Of a stretch of DNA of 64,000 nucleotides, positions 24,025-35,144 are shown in pieces. The stretch comes from Euphorbia lathyris. Its lineage: Eukaryota > Streptophyta > Magnoliopsida > Malpighiales > Euphorbiaceae. The stretch spans positions 88,863,501 to 88,927,500 of the forward strand of contig NC_088916.1 in the NCBI RefSeq assembly GCF_963576675.1, given 5' to 3'. Made by a program: the position numbers and the translations under genes. Numbering within the stretch: the first letter of the stretch is position 1; each line of letters begins with the position of its first letter. The notes under the pieces are model-generated. The model did no database searches and was not told where the DNA came from. It saw nothing but the letters and a program-made list of their open reading frames with translations.

Positions 24025-27000
24025 TCAACCTTGTGAAGATGTAGAACGCATTCCAAGCTTGAACAAAACAGAAGTCACATTTGAACTAGGTAGACATTTG
24101 GTGAGAAAGTCTGCCAGTTGTAACTTGGTACTGATATAAGGTGTATCTATGAATCCAGAAACATATTGCTCCCTGACCACATGACAATAAATATCAATGT
24201 GCTTAGTTTGCTCGTGAAAAACCGGATTGGCAGCAATGTATATGGCTGATTGATTATCACAGTGCATGGGTATAGGCAAAGAAACTGAAATCTGAAATTC
24301 CTTCAATAAGTAACTCAGCCATTTTAGTTCACAGACTATTGTTGCCATAGCCATGTACTCAGCTTCAGTAGATGAACGACTCACCGTTGTTTGCTTCTTT
24401 GATTTCCAAGAAATCAAAGATTTCCCTAATAGAATACAATACCTTGTAACTGACTTTCTTATCACTTTACAACGTCCCCAGTCCGAATCACAGAAACTAA
24501 TCAATTGAAAATCATTGTCTTTAGGATAGAATAACCCCAAATGCGAAGTACCTTTCAAGTACTTTAAGACATGAATTGCTACTTGCATATGAACCTCTGT
24601 AGGATTCGTCATAAGCTGACTTAGCTGTTGAGTTATGAAGGAAATATCGGGTCTTGTAAAGCCAAGATATAAAAGTCTTCCTATAATTCTTCGGTATCTC
24701 TCTGGATATGCACAAATTTTGGACTGATCATCAAGTTTAACACCACTAGGCATTGGACTATTAACAGCATGTGCATCAGTAAGACCCGCATCAGCTATCA
24801 TCTCAGAAATGTATTTTTGTTGGGATAGAAATAAGCCATCCGGTGATCTTGCCAATTCCACACCTAGGAAGTACCTAGCTTGGCCAAGATCTTTAATTGT
24901 AAAGGCCTTATCTAATGCAATCTTGACTTCAGAGATTAATCTTTCTGAAGAGCCAGTAATCAAAGCATCATCAACATAAATGACTATCACAAGAAAATCC
25001 TCCTTAGTTGTCTTAGTAAAGAGACAATAATCATGATAGGATTTTACAAAACCCAAATCAAGCAAATTGCTGGTGAATTCCTTGTACCACTGCCTACCTG
25101 CTTGTTTTAACCCATACAATGACTTGTTTAGTTTACATACCTGCCCTTTTCTGCTTTTGTATAACCCGCTAGTGGCTCTAAATAAATGTCCTCATCAACA
25201 TAACCATGCAAATAAGCATTGTTTATGTCAATTTGATGAATAGTCCATCCTTTTGCTGCAGCAATGGCAAGAAATAACCTTACCGTGACTACTTTAGTGA
25301 TAGGAGAGAAGCTTTCAGTATAGTCAACCCCATGCTTTTGATTGTAACCTCTTGCTACAAGACGAGCCTTAAACCTCTCCACTGAACCATCTGAGTTATA
25401 TTTAACTCGAAAAACCCACCTAGTAGTAATGGTATTCTTTCCTGGAGGCAATGTAGTAAGAGTCCAGGTATCATTAGTTTCAAGAGCTGAAAATTCAGCA
25501 TCCATTGCTTTAACCCAGGCAGGATCAGATTTAGCTTCAGAATACGTTTGAGGTTCTTTGACTTTAGAAATTTGAGTTAAAAAGGCATGATAATGAGGAG
25601 AAAAGGTAACTGAAGAACCAAAAGAAGGATCAGAAGTAGTGTGGGAAGAATTAACAACAAAATCTATCATCCAAGTAGGTTGCTTTTTAGTTCTATGAGA
25701 CTGTCTAAGAACAGGTGATGGTTCAATAGAAGATCTGGAAACTGAAGTACGGGAAGCAGGAAAAGAAGAAGGAGAAGAAGATGACATAAAAGTAGGAGGT
25801 GAAACTAAGTCTACAGATGTAGAAGTAGAAGGAATAGAAGAAGGAGAAAGGGAAGTAGAAAATAAAGGTTCTGTAGGTAAAATAGGAAGGTCTGGGGGAT
25901 CAGAAGAAATAGGAAGTGGTAAAACAGAAGTGTCAGGTGTGGATGTAGAAGAAGAGGAAGAAAAGGGGAAAATGGTTTCGTAAAATTCAACATCCCGGGA
26001 GACACAAAATTTATGTGTATCCAAGTTATACACCTTGTATCCCTTTTGCCCCTGTGCTAATCCCATGTAAATAGCTCTATAAGCTCGCACCTCAAACTTG
26101 GTCTTATGTGGTTTGGTGTTTGTAATGTAGCATAAACAGCCAAAGACTTTGAAAGAATCCAACTTAGGATCCACACCAGTGAGAATGGAAAGAGGACTCT
26201 TCCAATGTAATACCCTTGTAGGTAAAACATTAATGATTTGTGCTACATGTAACATAGCTTCTCCTCAATACTTAGGAGATAGATAAGCCTGATGCAGCAA
26301 AGCCCTGGCTATCTCAGTGAGATGTCCGTGCTTCCGTTCTACTACACCGTTTTGTTGAGGTGTGTAAACACAAGTTTTCTCATGAATAATACCATGAGAA
26401 TGAAAAACTTGTTGAGTTAATGTGTTAGTGAACTCAGTACCATTGTCTGTCCTGACATGTTGCACTTTTGCATTAAACTGAACAGAAACCATTCGGATAA
26501 ATTGATCAAGTAATTGAGGAACTTGTGATTTATAATGCAATAAGAAAATCCAAGTAACCCTAGAGAAATCATCAACCACTATCATCATATATCTTTCTCC
26601 ATTAGTTGCAGGACTTCTATAAGGACCCCACAAATCCACATGAATGAGAGAAAAACAACTAGAAGTTTTAATAGAACTAGAATAAAAGACCTTTCGAGTT
26701 TGTTTGGACGTGTGACAGACATCACAAACAGATACATTTTTAGAAGCAACAGAACCAAACAATTTATTTAAAGTTTGATAAGAAACATGACATAGTCTGA
26801 GGTGCCAAATGCTATGGACATCAGAATCTTTCACATGATTAACATGAAGTTGAGCAGCACCAACATAACTCTGCAGAACACTAGGATGAAAAGAAGCTTG
26901 ATTGAGCATATAAAGCCCGTTATAGCAAGAACCAACAGCTAAAATTCTGCTAGAGACCTGGTCCTGTAGAATGCAATGAGAAGCAAGAAATTGAATTAAA

Positions 27001-27626
27001 ATCTTGCTATCAGCCAATAACTGTCCCACTGAGAGCAAATTAAACTCAAATTGTGGCACGTAAAGAACCCCTTGTAAAATTATATCCTGGCTTAGCATAA
27101 TTGTGCCTGTGATAAGCACCTTCTGTGCTTGTCCATCAGGTAAATAGATATTTCTAGGGTGGGACAAATGTTCTTGGGAAGAAAAACTTTGCAAATTATT
27201 GCACATATGTGTAGAAGCTCTAGAATCTATTATCCACATAGAAGAAACAGAACTATTTGTGCTAGCAACTGATGTAACAGACAAGGCATACATACCACTG
27301 CTTGCAAAGGCTGTGAAAGCCGGCTTAGCCTCTGAGACAGACTTGCCTTTAAGTAGGCGTTGTAACTCCTTCTGCACTAACTTCATGACACCTTTTTCCA
27401 TGCCTTTGTTGCCACTGAAATATTCCTCAGTTCCATCATCATCACTAACATCATCGAGTGGTGAATCAAGTTCTGTATTCACAAAAGCAGTAGTAGCAAA
27501 ACTAGAACCAGAAACATGATTAGTAGCAGAAGTATTAGATTTTTTGCCTTTATACCAGTCCGAAAAGCCGTGTAACAGAAAACATTCCTCTTTCACATGT
27601 TTATATCGTTTACAATGAGTACACTA
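24025..27626 (-). pseudogene. pol: Copia pol: protease, integrase, RT, RNase H (broken)
   Basis: Read from 27626 down. A CCHC knuckle (CTHCKRYKHVKEEC) opens the frame right after an in-frame TAG (27626-27624). The protease has D-S-R-A-S, with Arg replacing the usual Gly. The integrase has 'WHLRLCHVS', 'CDVCHTSKQ', 'VRTDNGTEF' and 'TPQQNGVVERKHGHL'. A TGA at 26267-26265 falls where Copia integrases have Trp. RT follows with 'ARGYNQKHGVDY' and 'YLHGYVDEDIY', then a frame change at about 25120-25145, then 'YGLKQA' and the active site 'VIYVDDALITG'. The RNase H has 'FCDSDWGRC', 'SSTEAEYMAM', 'HCDNQSAIYIA' and 'DFLTKCL'. Integrase D-D-E and RT D-D residues are retained. Confidence 0.92.
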
Positions 27627-27630
27627 TTTG

Positions 27631-28644
27631 TCACTCTTGTTCTCTTTTGTCTTTAGAATTATTCCTTTTGTTAGAGGTTGTTTTGAAAACTGGTTTAGTC
27701 GAAGAAGTGGCCACAGCATTGGCAAAATCGGTTTGACTATCCGCCACATATCCTCTTTGACGCTCAACACATTGAACCATAGAATAAGCACTGTTAATGT
27801 GAGGAATAGGATCCATAAGCAAAATTTGATGACAAACATGTTCATATTCAGGATTTAGTCCAGAGAGAAACTGCATTACTTGATCTGTCCTATAAGAATT
27901 CAGAAATAGAGTTTGCGAACCTCCACAATTACAGTTCTGAAAAGGTTGTAAAACAGATATTTCATCCCAACATCTCTTCAACTTCATGAAGTAAGATGAA
28001 ATAGACTGACTACCTTGAGTTATTTTGCTTAACTCTTGTTTCAGATGGAAAAGTTGAAGAGCGTTATGTTCACCAAAACGATGTTGCAATTCAATCCATA
28101 GTAATCTAGCAGATGCAGCATAAAGAAATGTGTTCGCAATTTCTTTCGAGATTGAATTGATTAACCAGGAAAATACCAGACTATCAATTTCTTCCCATCG
28201 TTCATACTCAGGGGTTCCTAACATAGGCTTCGAGTCTTGTAAAATAAAATTCAACTTGCGTTTGGCTCTTAGGGCATGAATCATAGAATGACTCCATGGA
28301 ATGTAATTGTTACTTCCAGTTAAGAATGAACTTACAAGAATTAGGCTAGGGTTATCTGTTACCGAGATCGGTCCGTAGGATTCTGAGTCTTTTTGTTGTG
28401 AAATAGGAGATTTCTTCTTAGGTTGAACTTGTTTCTCTGAATGATCGCGCGTTCGATCTGATTCCGGTTTGCTAGTTGCTCCTTGATCGCCGATCATATT
28501 CTGACTTCCGATCACATTCTGATGCGGAGGAACAGATCTATCTACTACATCATCTTCTTTCGATGAACTCGTAACTTCAATTTCGTGACTGTCAATTTGT
28601 TGCGATTGCAAAGCACGGAGATAACTTTGCTTCTTTTTCACCAT
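27631..28644 (-). pseudogene. gag: Copia gag (337 codons, frame lost before the zinc knuckle)
   Basis: Starts at ATG 28644, about 40 bp after the primer site. The core has 'SLILVSSFLTGSNNYIPWSH', 'WLINSISKEIANTFLY' and 'FLSGLNPEYEHVCHQIL', typical of the plant Copia gag domain. The tail is Lys/Asn-rich. The frame ends at TGA 27633-27631, just short of the CCHC knuckle, which lies in another frame. It would form the capsid. In the intact state gag and pol would be one polyprotein. Confidence 0.88.
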
Positions 28645-28683
28645 TATGTTTTAGAAGAAGAAATCAGATGAACAACCTTATAA

Positions 28684-28695
28684 GCTCTGATACCA
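28684..28695 (-). other. Primer binding site (initiator tRNA-Met)
   Basis: Minus-strand 'tggtatcagagc', directly after the 5' LTR. Confidence 0.93.
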
Positions 28696-28833
28696 TCTTC
28701 TATAACAGAGAAACATAGAAATGAAGAAATCCAGAATACTTTCTTATTGAAAACAATAACAGATACATGTATTTATAGAACTGATAAAGGTAAAATTACT
28801 AAAACACCCTTAAGCTAATTATAATATCTAACA
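28696..28833 (-). repeat. 5' LTR of the short-LTR Copia
   Basis: 138 bp, two differences from the 3' LTR. It contains a minus-strand TATA box 'ctataaata' (about 28778-28770). Confidence 0.92.
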
Positions 28834-29539
28834 ACATTTAATGGAGATGAAAAACACCTTTGATCCAAATGACTGTCATGTGCTATGATTGTTATACGAC
28901 ACGGTTGTCACTCATATGTTAGAAGTCCCTAACGTGTAACCATCAGTTGAAGACAACACATGAGTTGTTCCTGAGAGAGTTTCTTCAAATTATTAAGGTG
29001 ACTGTTACTTCCAATTGTAGTTCTTGATTAGAGATTGTCTTAAAGGAGTGAGGTTCCATAGACTGAGTTAATCTATACAATTAGGTTGCAGATGAAATAC
29101 TTTTTGATTCATTTTTATACTTTTATTTCATTTCCTCTATATATATACATTTAGCTCTATATTATCTCCTTCAATGCTTTCACCTTCTAAAATAATGATT
29201 TGTTTTCTTTTGATATTCTGAACGTTCTATGTCATTGTGGCAAGTTGCGAATCCTAATTTATCTGAGCAATATGAGCTAAGGGTCATATCAGGGTCGTTA
29301 TGATAGTAATATAACTTGTATTCTTAATATTTATCATTATCATGGTCATTTTCAAATTTTTGTAATATCTTATTATAGTGGGATGATTTCACCTCGAATT
29401 GTTTATTCATGTGCTTTTAATTGAAAGTTTTATGCTATTTTAATTTATTTGAGAGTTGAGTATATATAATTTAGAGTAGCTCCCTTCAATCCAAATCATT
29501 ATAATTATTTTATTGAGACAATTTATAATTATTATAAAT

Positions 29540-29650
29540 ATTTTTAATGATTGTATTTTTAATCATTATAAATACTTTTAATTAGTGTATTTTTAATCAT
29601 TATATATACTTTTAATAAGCGTATTTTTAGTCATTATATATACTTTCTAG
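29540..29650. repeat. Short tandem array inside CACTA 2
   Basis: About three to four imperfect units of roughly 31 bp, each with 'tttttaatcattata' and 'atacttttaa'. It is near the right subterminal region of the CACTA element. Confidence 0.6.
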
Positions 29651-29829
29651 TGAGGGTAATTGTCCACTCATTGTAAGTTAATAATGAGCTGAATTATTCC
29701 GCTCATTAATACTTTTAGTAAGAAGGGCTTCCTCAAGGTGAAAATTCCACTCATTAAAAGTCATTAATGAGTGGAATTTGACTTTTAATGATGAGTTTTC
29801 TATCATTAAATCCTGTTTTTCTTGTAGTG

Positions 29830-30869
29830 GAACACAGTACCAAATACCCCTTCCAGGACACAACGACAAAACGTGGAAATAAGACACGGAATATAGGAAA
29901 TAAACAAACAAGAAAAAACACAATGATTTTTACAAGGTTCACCATAAAAACAGTGGCTAATCCTTAGAGCTACTATAAGAAGCCCTTTGCACTATAGGAG
30001 AAAGGAGTACAAGTATTACAATACTAAATCACCCACTCACTGCCCATAACCCAAGTACACCCTACTCAGTTTTGATCACACACAATTTCCATAGGTATGC
30101 AGAGTGAGAATTCCAGTAATACTTCTAGGAAAACACTCAAAGCTGTCTACAACTTGTTTTCTTCAGAAATATGGAGCCTCTAAAGGGTGTGATGCTTCAT
30201 AAACTCTACCTTCAATTAATAGGTTGTAGAGATCAAGATAACCTTTTAACTTCTTGACTAGGTTCAAAGCATAACCCTTCATCTTTTTGACATAATAGCT
30301 TCATTTAATATGCACTTAAAAACATGCATACTCCTATTTCCAATAAGAATGTGACTTGCTCTCCTTGTCAATGGCTTATCCTGGCTCACATCCTCTCACT
30401 GTTCCAGCCATTAAAGAACCCTTTACTGCCTGCTGAACCACCAAGCCAATTCTCATCGTTTAATGCCTGTTGAACCACCTCTTGCCCAAGACAATCCTCT
30501 TGTTCAGGTCGATACACAAATATCCTTGCCCAATACTAATATCGTTAATCTAAAAACTACCATCACAAATACTGCGTACAATCAACCCAATTAATAGTCA
30601 GCCAACTATTAATTCAACTCCACCCACCATTTCACAGAATGACTCAACAACATCCACACCTTCCACAATAATACCAACCATCCCTCTCACCATTGTGTTA
30701 TCTTGGTCTGGAAATACAGAATAGGGCCATGAAAAATCAAAACATTAAGCCCCTATGCCATCCCACCCCAACAAATGGTTACCAAGTCCCAAATGGGCAA
30801 CTCAAAACCTAAAGTTCTCCAAGCTACTATTTCTCTAAGATTGTTAGTGATCTTAAATGGCGGGGCTAT
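29830..30869. other. Unassigned, possibly old Copia LTR/leader
   Basis: No coding potential recognised. By position it should hold the region upstream of the gag start at 22604 once the second CACTA is removed. It may therefore include the 5' LTR of the truncated Copia, but no matching second LTR exists in the window to prove this. Confidence 0.35.
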
Positions 30870-30874
30870 GCACC

Positions 30875-32031
30875 TGATACAGATCGGGTAACGGGCGATA
30901 GTTTTCAATCGTAAACTACCAAAGATATTCTCAAGCTAAACTTGAAGGAGCCGTGAAACCGCCAGATTTACAAGCTAAACTTGAAGGAATTAGAAATCCC
31001 CATTGTTAAGAGGGATGAACCTTAAAAACACTCTCAAAGAGAAGATATAATTTGATTGATAAAAAGTTGTGTTCTTACAATGGAAAGGATGAATTTGTAT
31101 CATCCAAGACCTAAAGACGAATTACAATAAAGGGTAAGTACTTATAACTAAATAGATAAACCCTCACATAGATGCTTGAAGGAGATACATTCAAAGTTGG
31201 TTCATTGAAGTAGATCCGCCCAGGGGGATACTTGAAGTAGATACGTCGGTGAGTAGATCCGCCCAAATAGATGCCTGAGTGAGATATGTCAGCGTAGGCC
31301 TGCTAAAAGGATACTTGAGGGAGATAGATTGAAGTAGACATAGGTGATCTGCCCAAGTAGGTGCTGGAAGGAGATTCGTCAAGGTAGATTCACTGAGGTA
31401 GATACTTCGAGGAGATCCATCGGATTAGATCCATCAAAGGAGATCCATCAGAGAGATCCATCGGAGAGATCCATCAAAGGAGATCAGCAAAGGAGATCCG
31501 CCGAAGAGATCCATCAGAGGAGATCCGCCGAAGAGATCCATCGAAGAGATCCTTCAAAGGAGATCCACCGAAGAGATCAATCAAAGGAGATCCATCGGAG
31601 AGATCCATCAAAGGAGATCCGCCGAAGAGATCAATCAAAGGAGATCCATCTGAGAGATCCATCGGAGAGATCCATCAAAGGAGATCCGCCGAGGAGATCG
31701 GCCGAAGAGATCCATCAGAGGAGATCCGCCGAAGAGATCAATCAAAGGAGATCCATCTGAGAGATCCATCGGAGAGATCCATCAAAGGAGATCAGCCGAA
31801 GAGATCCATCAGAGGAGATCCATCAAAGGAGATCAGCCGAAGAGATCCATCACAGGAGATCCATCGGAGAGATCCACTCAGGGAGATACACTTAAAGAAA
31901 AAGATATACTGGAACTTTAGGTGCGTCTTCCTCCTCTTCTGAATCAGTTTCCCCACATACCTTGACGAAATTTGTTACCTTGCTACTTCCCTAACCTGGA
32001 CTTGGAATTTGTTGAAAAGATGTCCGCATCA
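30875..32031 (-). repeat. LTR 1 of the array (1157 bp)
   Basis: Homologous to 33540-35078 but lacks about 340 bp found there at roughly 33833-34180. On its minus-strand upstream side is the polypurine tract (complement of 32032-32060, interrupted by an A/T run). Confidence 0.88.
31411..31876 (-). repeat. GAGATCC minisatellite inside LTR 1
   Basis: Head-to-tail degenerate 13-14-bp units such as 'gagatccatcaaag' and 'gagatccgccgaa', with GATC at almost every unit. It is open in several frames only because of its composition. Confidence 0.9.
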
Positions 32032-32110
32032 TACTCTCTTTCCTAAAAAAAAAAAAAGAAATGGGATCACTTTCGCCTTTAAACACAAGCAGACCATACG
32101 CTCTTTATCA

Positions 32111-33499
32111 CTAGACGTGCCCCTCCCATTCGCCCAGTGTTCCATGAAGCTCTTCATCGTCATCATCATAGGGGTACTCATTTTGGCTCCATCCAACATC
32201 CTCCAACTCATCATCACAGTAGAACATATCTTCATTATCTTCATAATTAGGAGCTCCGCTTTGGTTCCACTCAAGGCTCCTTGATTCAGCTTCATACACC
32301 CTACCCTCATCAGCTTCATAAGTATATTCAGTTTGGCTCCACTCACCATCACAGTAGAACCTATCTTCATTATCTTCATAATTAGGAGCTCCGCTTTGGT
32401 TCCGCTCAGTGATCCGACGCTCATCTCTATCGTAATAGGTTTCATCATCTTCATCATAATCAAGTTCATTCTCATGATGATGAAATCTACCTTCATCATA
32501 TAATTCACCATCAAGATCACTCTATTCCCTTTCAACCTCATTCCCAGACCCATTATCATCATACTCAAATTCATTGCTGCTGTCTAGCCCATTCTCATAA
32601 GGGTCCTCCTCTCTATCAATCTTCCACTCGAGTTCACCTCCTTCATAATTATTTCCAAATTCGTACAACTCCTCTTCCTCCACCCAATCTTCCCCACGAC
32701 CTCTCGCTTCCATCCGCTCCTTTTTATAGTTCAAGCCGATCACTCCCTTTGCTGAGTGGTCCGACTTAAACGACGTTCGACATCCGAGCATTGTTGATCC
32801 GCCAACATCTCTCCCATCACCATAATCATCAACCTCCACACATAAAATAAATTCCTTATCCGCCTTAAAGAGATTCGCCAACGCAAAATCATCATCCACT
32901 TCTTTAGGATTAGGGTTATCACCTTCATTAAGCATACGAGTGAAGTTTTGCCTATGGGGCATTTCATCAAACACATAGTGTGCACCCTTTTCTATTTGAA
33001 CTTCTTCAAAGTTCCTACATGCTATCCCCTCTTCCTCCTCATTCACAGATACATCTAAGTTCTTATCCACAAATTCATTATCAACAACCCCACAATGAGA
33101 ACTTAAATCACCAATAACATCACAAATAACCAAATCCTCACTAATAACAGGCATACCCACAACTTCCACAAGAATTGAAGGTTTTGGATTTACCTTTTCC
33201 TTAGGGAATAGGGGACATATTTGGCATGAATCTTTAGGAGTTGAGATAGTGGCTCTTGCATTTTCCGGGACTCCTTCCTTCCTCTGATTTAGATCTCCGG
33301 TGGTGGGTCTGAGCAATGCTAAAACCTTTCGTTGGGAATTTTCCCAGGAGGTGGATAACTCCCGGTACCGTTGGTTGGCTTGCCTCTCCCTCTCGATACT
33401 GGCTTGGATCCGTCCCGCGAGACATTCCCACAGCTCTTCATATTTCCGACCAGTGGCCTCTAGAGAACCTTGTGATTGTCGAGGTTGAACCATTGCCAA
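32111..33499 (-). pseudogene. Acidic repeat protein of the non-autonomous element, one stop (copy A)
   Basis: Starts at ATG 33499 (second ATG 33493), about 27 bp after the primer site. The frame is open to an in-frame TAG (32524-32522) and continues in the same frame to about 32111. The N-terminus has a helical, charged stretch 'RIQASIERERQANQRYREL'. A central part has 'CQICPLFPKEKVNPKPSILV', and the C-terminus is acidic with repeated 'CDDELEDVGWSQNE'-type units. It is homologous to the intact frame at 61006-62400. No pol, gag or zinc knuckle motif is seen. It may be a divergent gag-like or captured protein; function unknown. Confidence 0.75.
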
Positions 33500-33525
33500 A
33501 GAAGTTTCGGATTAGGAAACGATCG

Positions 33526-33537
33526 GCTCTGATACCA
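33526..33537 (-). other. Primer binding site (initiator tRNA-Met) of copy A
   Basis: Minus-strand 'tggtatcagagc', two bases after the LTR end. The same site is at 62433-62444 in copy C. Confidence 0.92.
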
Positions 33538-33539
33538 AC

Positions 33540-35078
33540 TGATACAGATCGGGTAACGGGCGATAGTTTTCAATCGTAAACTACCAAAGATATTCTCAAG
33601 CTAAACTTGAAGGAGCCGTGAAACCCCCAGATTTACAAGCTAAACTTGAAGGAATTCGAAATCCCCATTGTTAAGAGGGATGAACCCTAAAAACACTCTC
33701 AAAGAGAAGATATAATTTGATTGATAAAAAGTTGTGTTCTTACAATGGAAAGGATGAATTTATATCATCCAAGACCTAAAGACGAATTACAATAAAGGGT
33801 AAGTACTTATAACCAAATAGATAAACCCTAAAGGGGTAAGGTGGGGTAAGTGAAAACAAGTGGCAAACTAGTAAATAAGAGCTAAAGACAAACAACAATT
33901 ATTAAGGGCAAAACAGTAAATATAGTGGGCAGGCTGGTGTCAGACTTGTCCCCCCCCTTGGTGAGCAAGTAATCCCTATTCTCCTTTGTGGGCAAGTAAT
34001 CCCGAGCCCCTCCTTGAGGAGCAAGCAATCCCAGAAGTAGATCCACCGAGGTAGATACATCGAGTGGATCCGCCAACGTAGATACATCGATTAGATCCGC
34101 CCAAGTAAATACAAGGAGTAGATATGTCGAAGTACACCCGTTTCAGAAGATACTTGAGGGAGATACGTCGAAGGAGATCCCCCTCACATAGATGCTTGAA
34201 GGAGATACATTCAAAGTTGGTTCATTGAAGTAGATCCGCCCAGGGGATACTTGAAGTAGATACGTCGGTGAGTAGATCCGCCCAAATAGATGCCTGAGTG
34301 AGATATGTCGGCGTAGGCCTGCTAAAAGGATACTAAAAGGAGATAGATTGAAGTAGACATAGGTGATCTGCCCAAGTAGGTGCTGGAAGGAGATTCGTCG
34401 AGGTAGATTCACTGAGGTAGATACTTCGAGGAGATCCATCGGATTAGATCCATCAAAGGAGATCCATCAGAGAGATCCATCGGATTAGATCCATCAAAGG
34501 AGATCCATCAGAGAGATCCATCAAAGGAGATCCGCCGAAGAGATCCATCAGAGGAGATCCGCCGAAGAGATCCATCGAAGAGATCCATCAAAGGAGATCC
34601 GCCGAAGAGATCAATCAAAGGAGATCCATCTGAGAGATCCATCGGAGAGATCCATCAAAGGAGATCCGCCGAAGAGATCAATCAAAGGAGATCCATCTGA
34701 GAGATCCATCGGAGAGATCCATCAAAGGAGATCCGCCGAGGAGATCCGCCGAAGAGATCCATCAGAGGAGATCCGTCGAAGAGATCAATCAAAGGAGAGC
34801 CATCTGAGAGATCCATCGGAGAGATCCATCAAAGGAGATCAGCCGAAGAGATCCATCAGAGGAGATCCATCAAAGGAGATCAGCCGAAGAGATCATTCAC
34901 AGGAGATCCATCGGAGAGATCCACTCAGGGAGATACACTTAAAGAAAAAGATATACTGGAACTTTAGGTGCGTCTTCCTCCTCTTCTGAATCACTTTCCC
35001 CACATACCTTGACGAAATTTGTTACCTTGCTACTTCCCTAACCTGGACTTGGAATTTGTTGAAAAGATGTCCGCATCA
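33540..35078 (-). repeat. LTR 2 of the array (1539 bp)
   Basis: The longest version of this LTR, including the segment missing from LTR 1. The GAGATCC minisatellite is at about 34430-34920. It serves both internal regions. Confidence 0.9.
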
Positions 35079-35144
35079 TACTCTCTTTCTTAAAAAAAAA
35101 AGAAATGGGATCACTTTCGCCTTTAAACACCAGCAGACCATACA

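Larger units (their letters stand above)
23879..28833 (-). mobile_element. Ty1/copia retrotransposon with 138-bp LTRs
   Basis: A 4955-bp element on the minus strand with very short LTRs (23879-24016 and 28696-28833). The LTRs differ at about two positions. It is flanked by the perfect 5-bp duplication ACATT (23874-23878 and 28834-28838). On the coding strand the LTR starts TGTTAG and ends AAGA, not the canonical CA. Order: gag, protease, integrase, RT, RNase H. The short LTRs and the gag start suggest the Ivana/Oryco or Ale group, which is a guess. Several stops and frameshifts make it non-autonomous despite its young LTRs. Confidence 0.93.
22640..29829. mobile_element. Second CACTA transposon, carrying a nested Copia
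   Basis: Left end 'cactacaagaaaaag', right end 'tttttcttgtagtg'. The flanking triplets are GAT (22637-22639) and GAA (29830-29832), so the 3-bp duplication is imperfect, probably by one later substitution. The subterminal regions repeat 'cattaatgag' and its complement. Excluding the 4.96-kb Copia at 23879-28833, it is about 2.2 kb with no transposase. A 'taggtctaggcttctcac'-like word recurs around 22965-23070. The terminus at 63742 belongs to the same family. Confidence 0.85.

Noticed and set aside
31344..31760. Arg/Ser/Glu-rich open frames over the GAGATCC arrays (also at 60360-60823 and 63219-63575)
   Set aside because: They are open in several frames and on both strands because the minisatellite unit lacks stop codons. 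No start context or conservation supports a protein.
31411..31876. CRISPR-like appearance of regular short repeats
   Set aside because: Plant nuclear context, units directly abut without unique spacers, and they are degenerate. This is a minisatellite inside an LTR.
32029..32574. Met/Lys-rich 181-codon minus-strand frame (also 35145-35618 and 60945-61607)
   Set aside because: Out-of-frame shadow of the acidic repeat protein; its repeats mirror those of the real frame.
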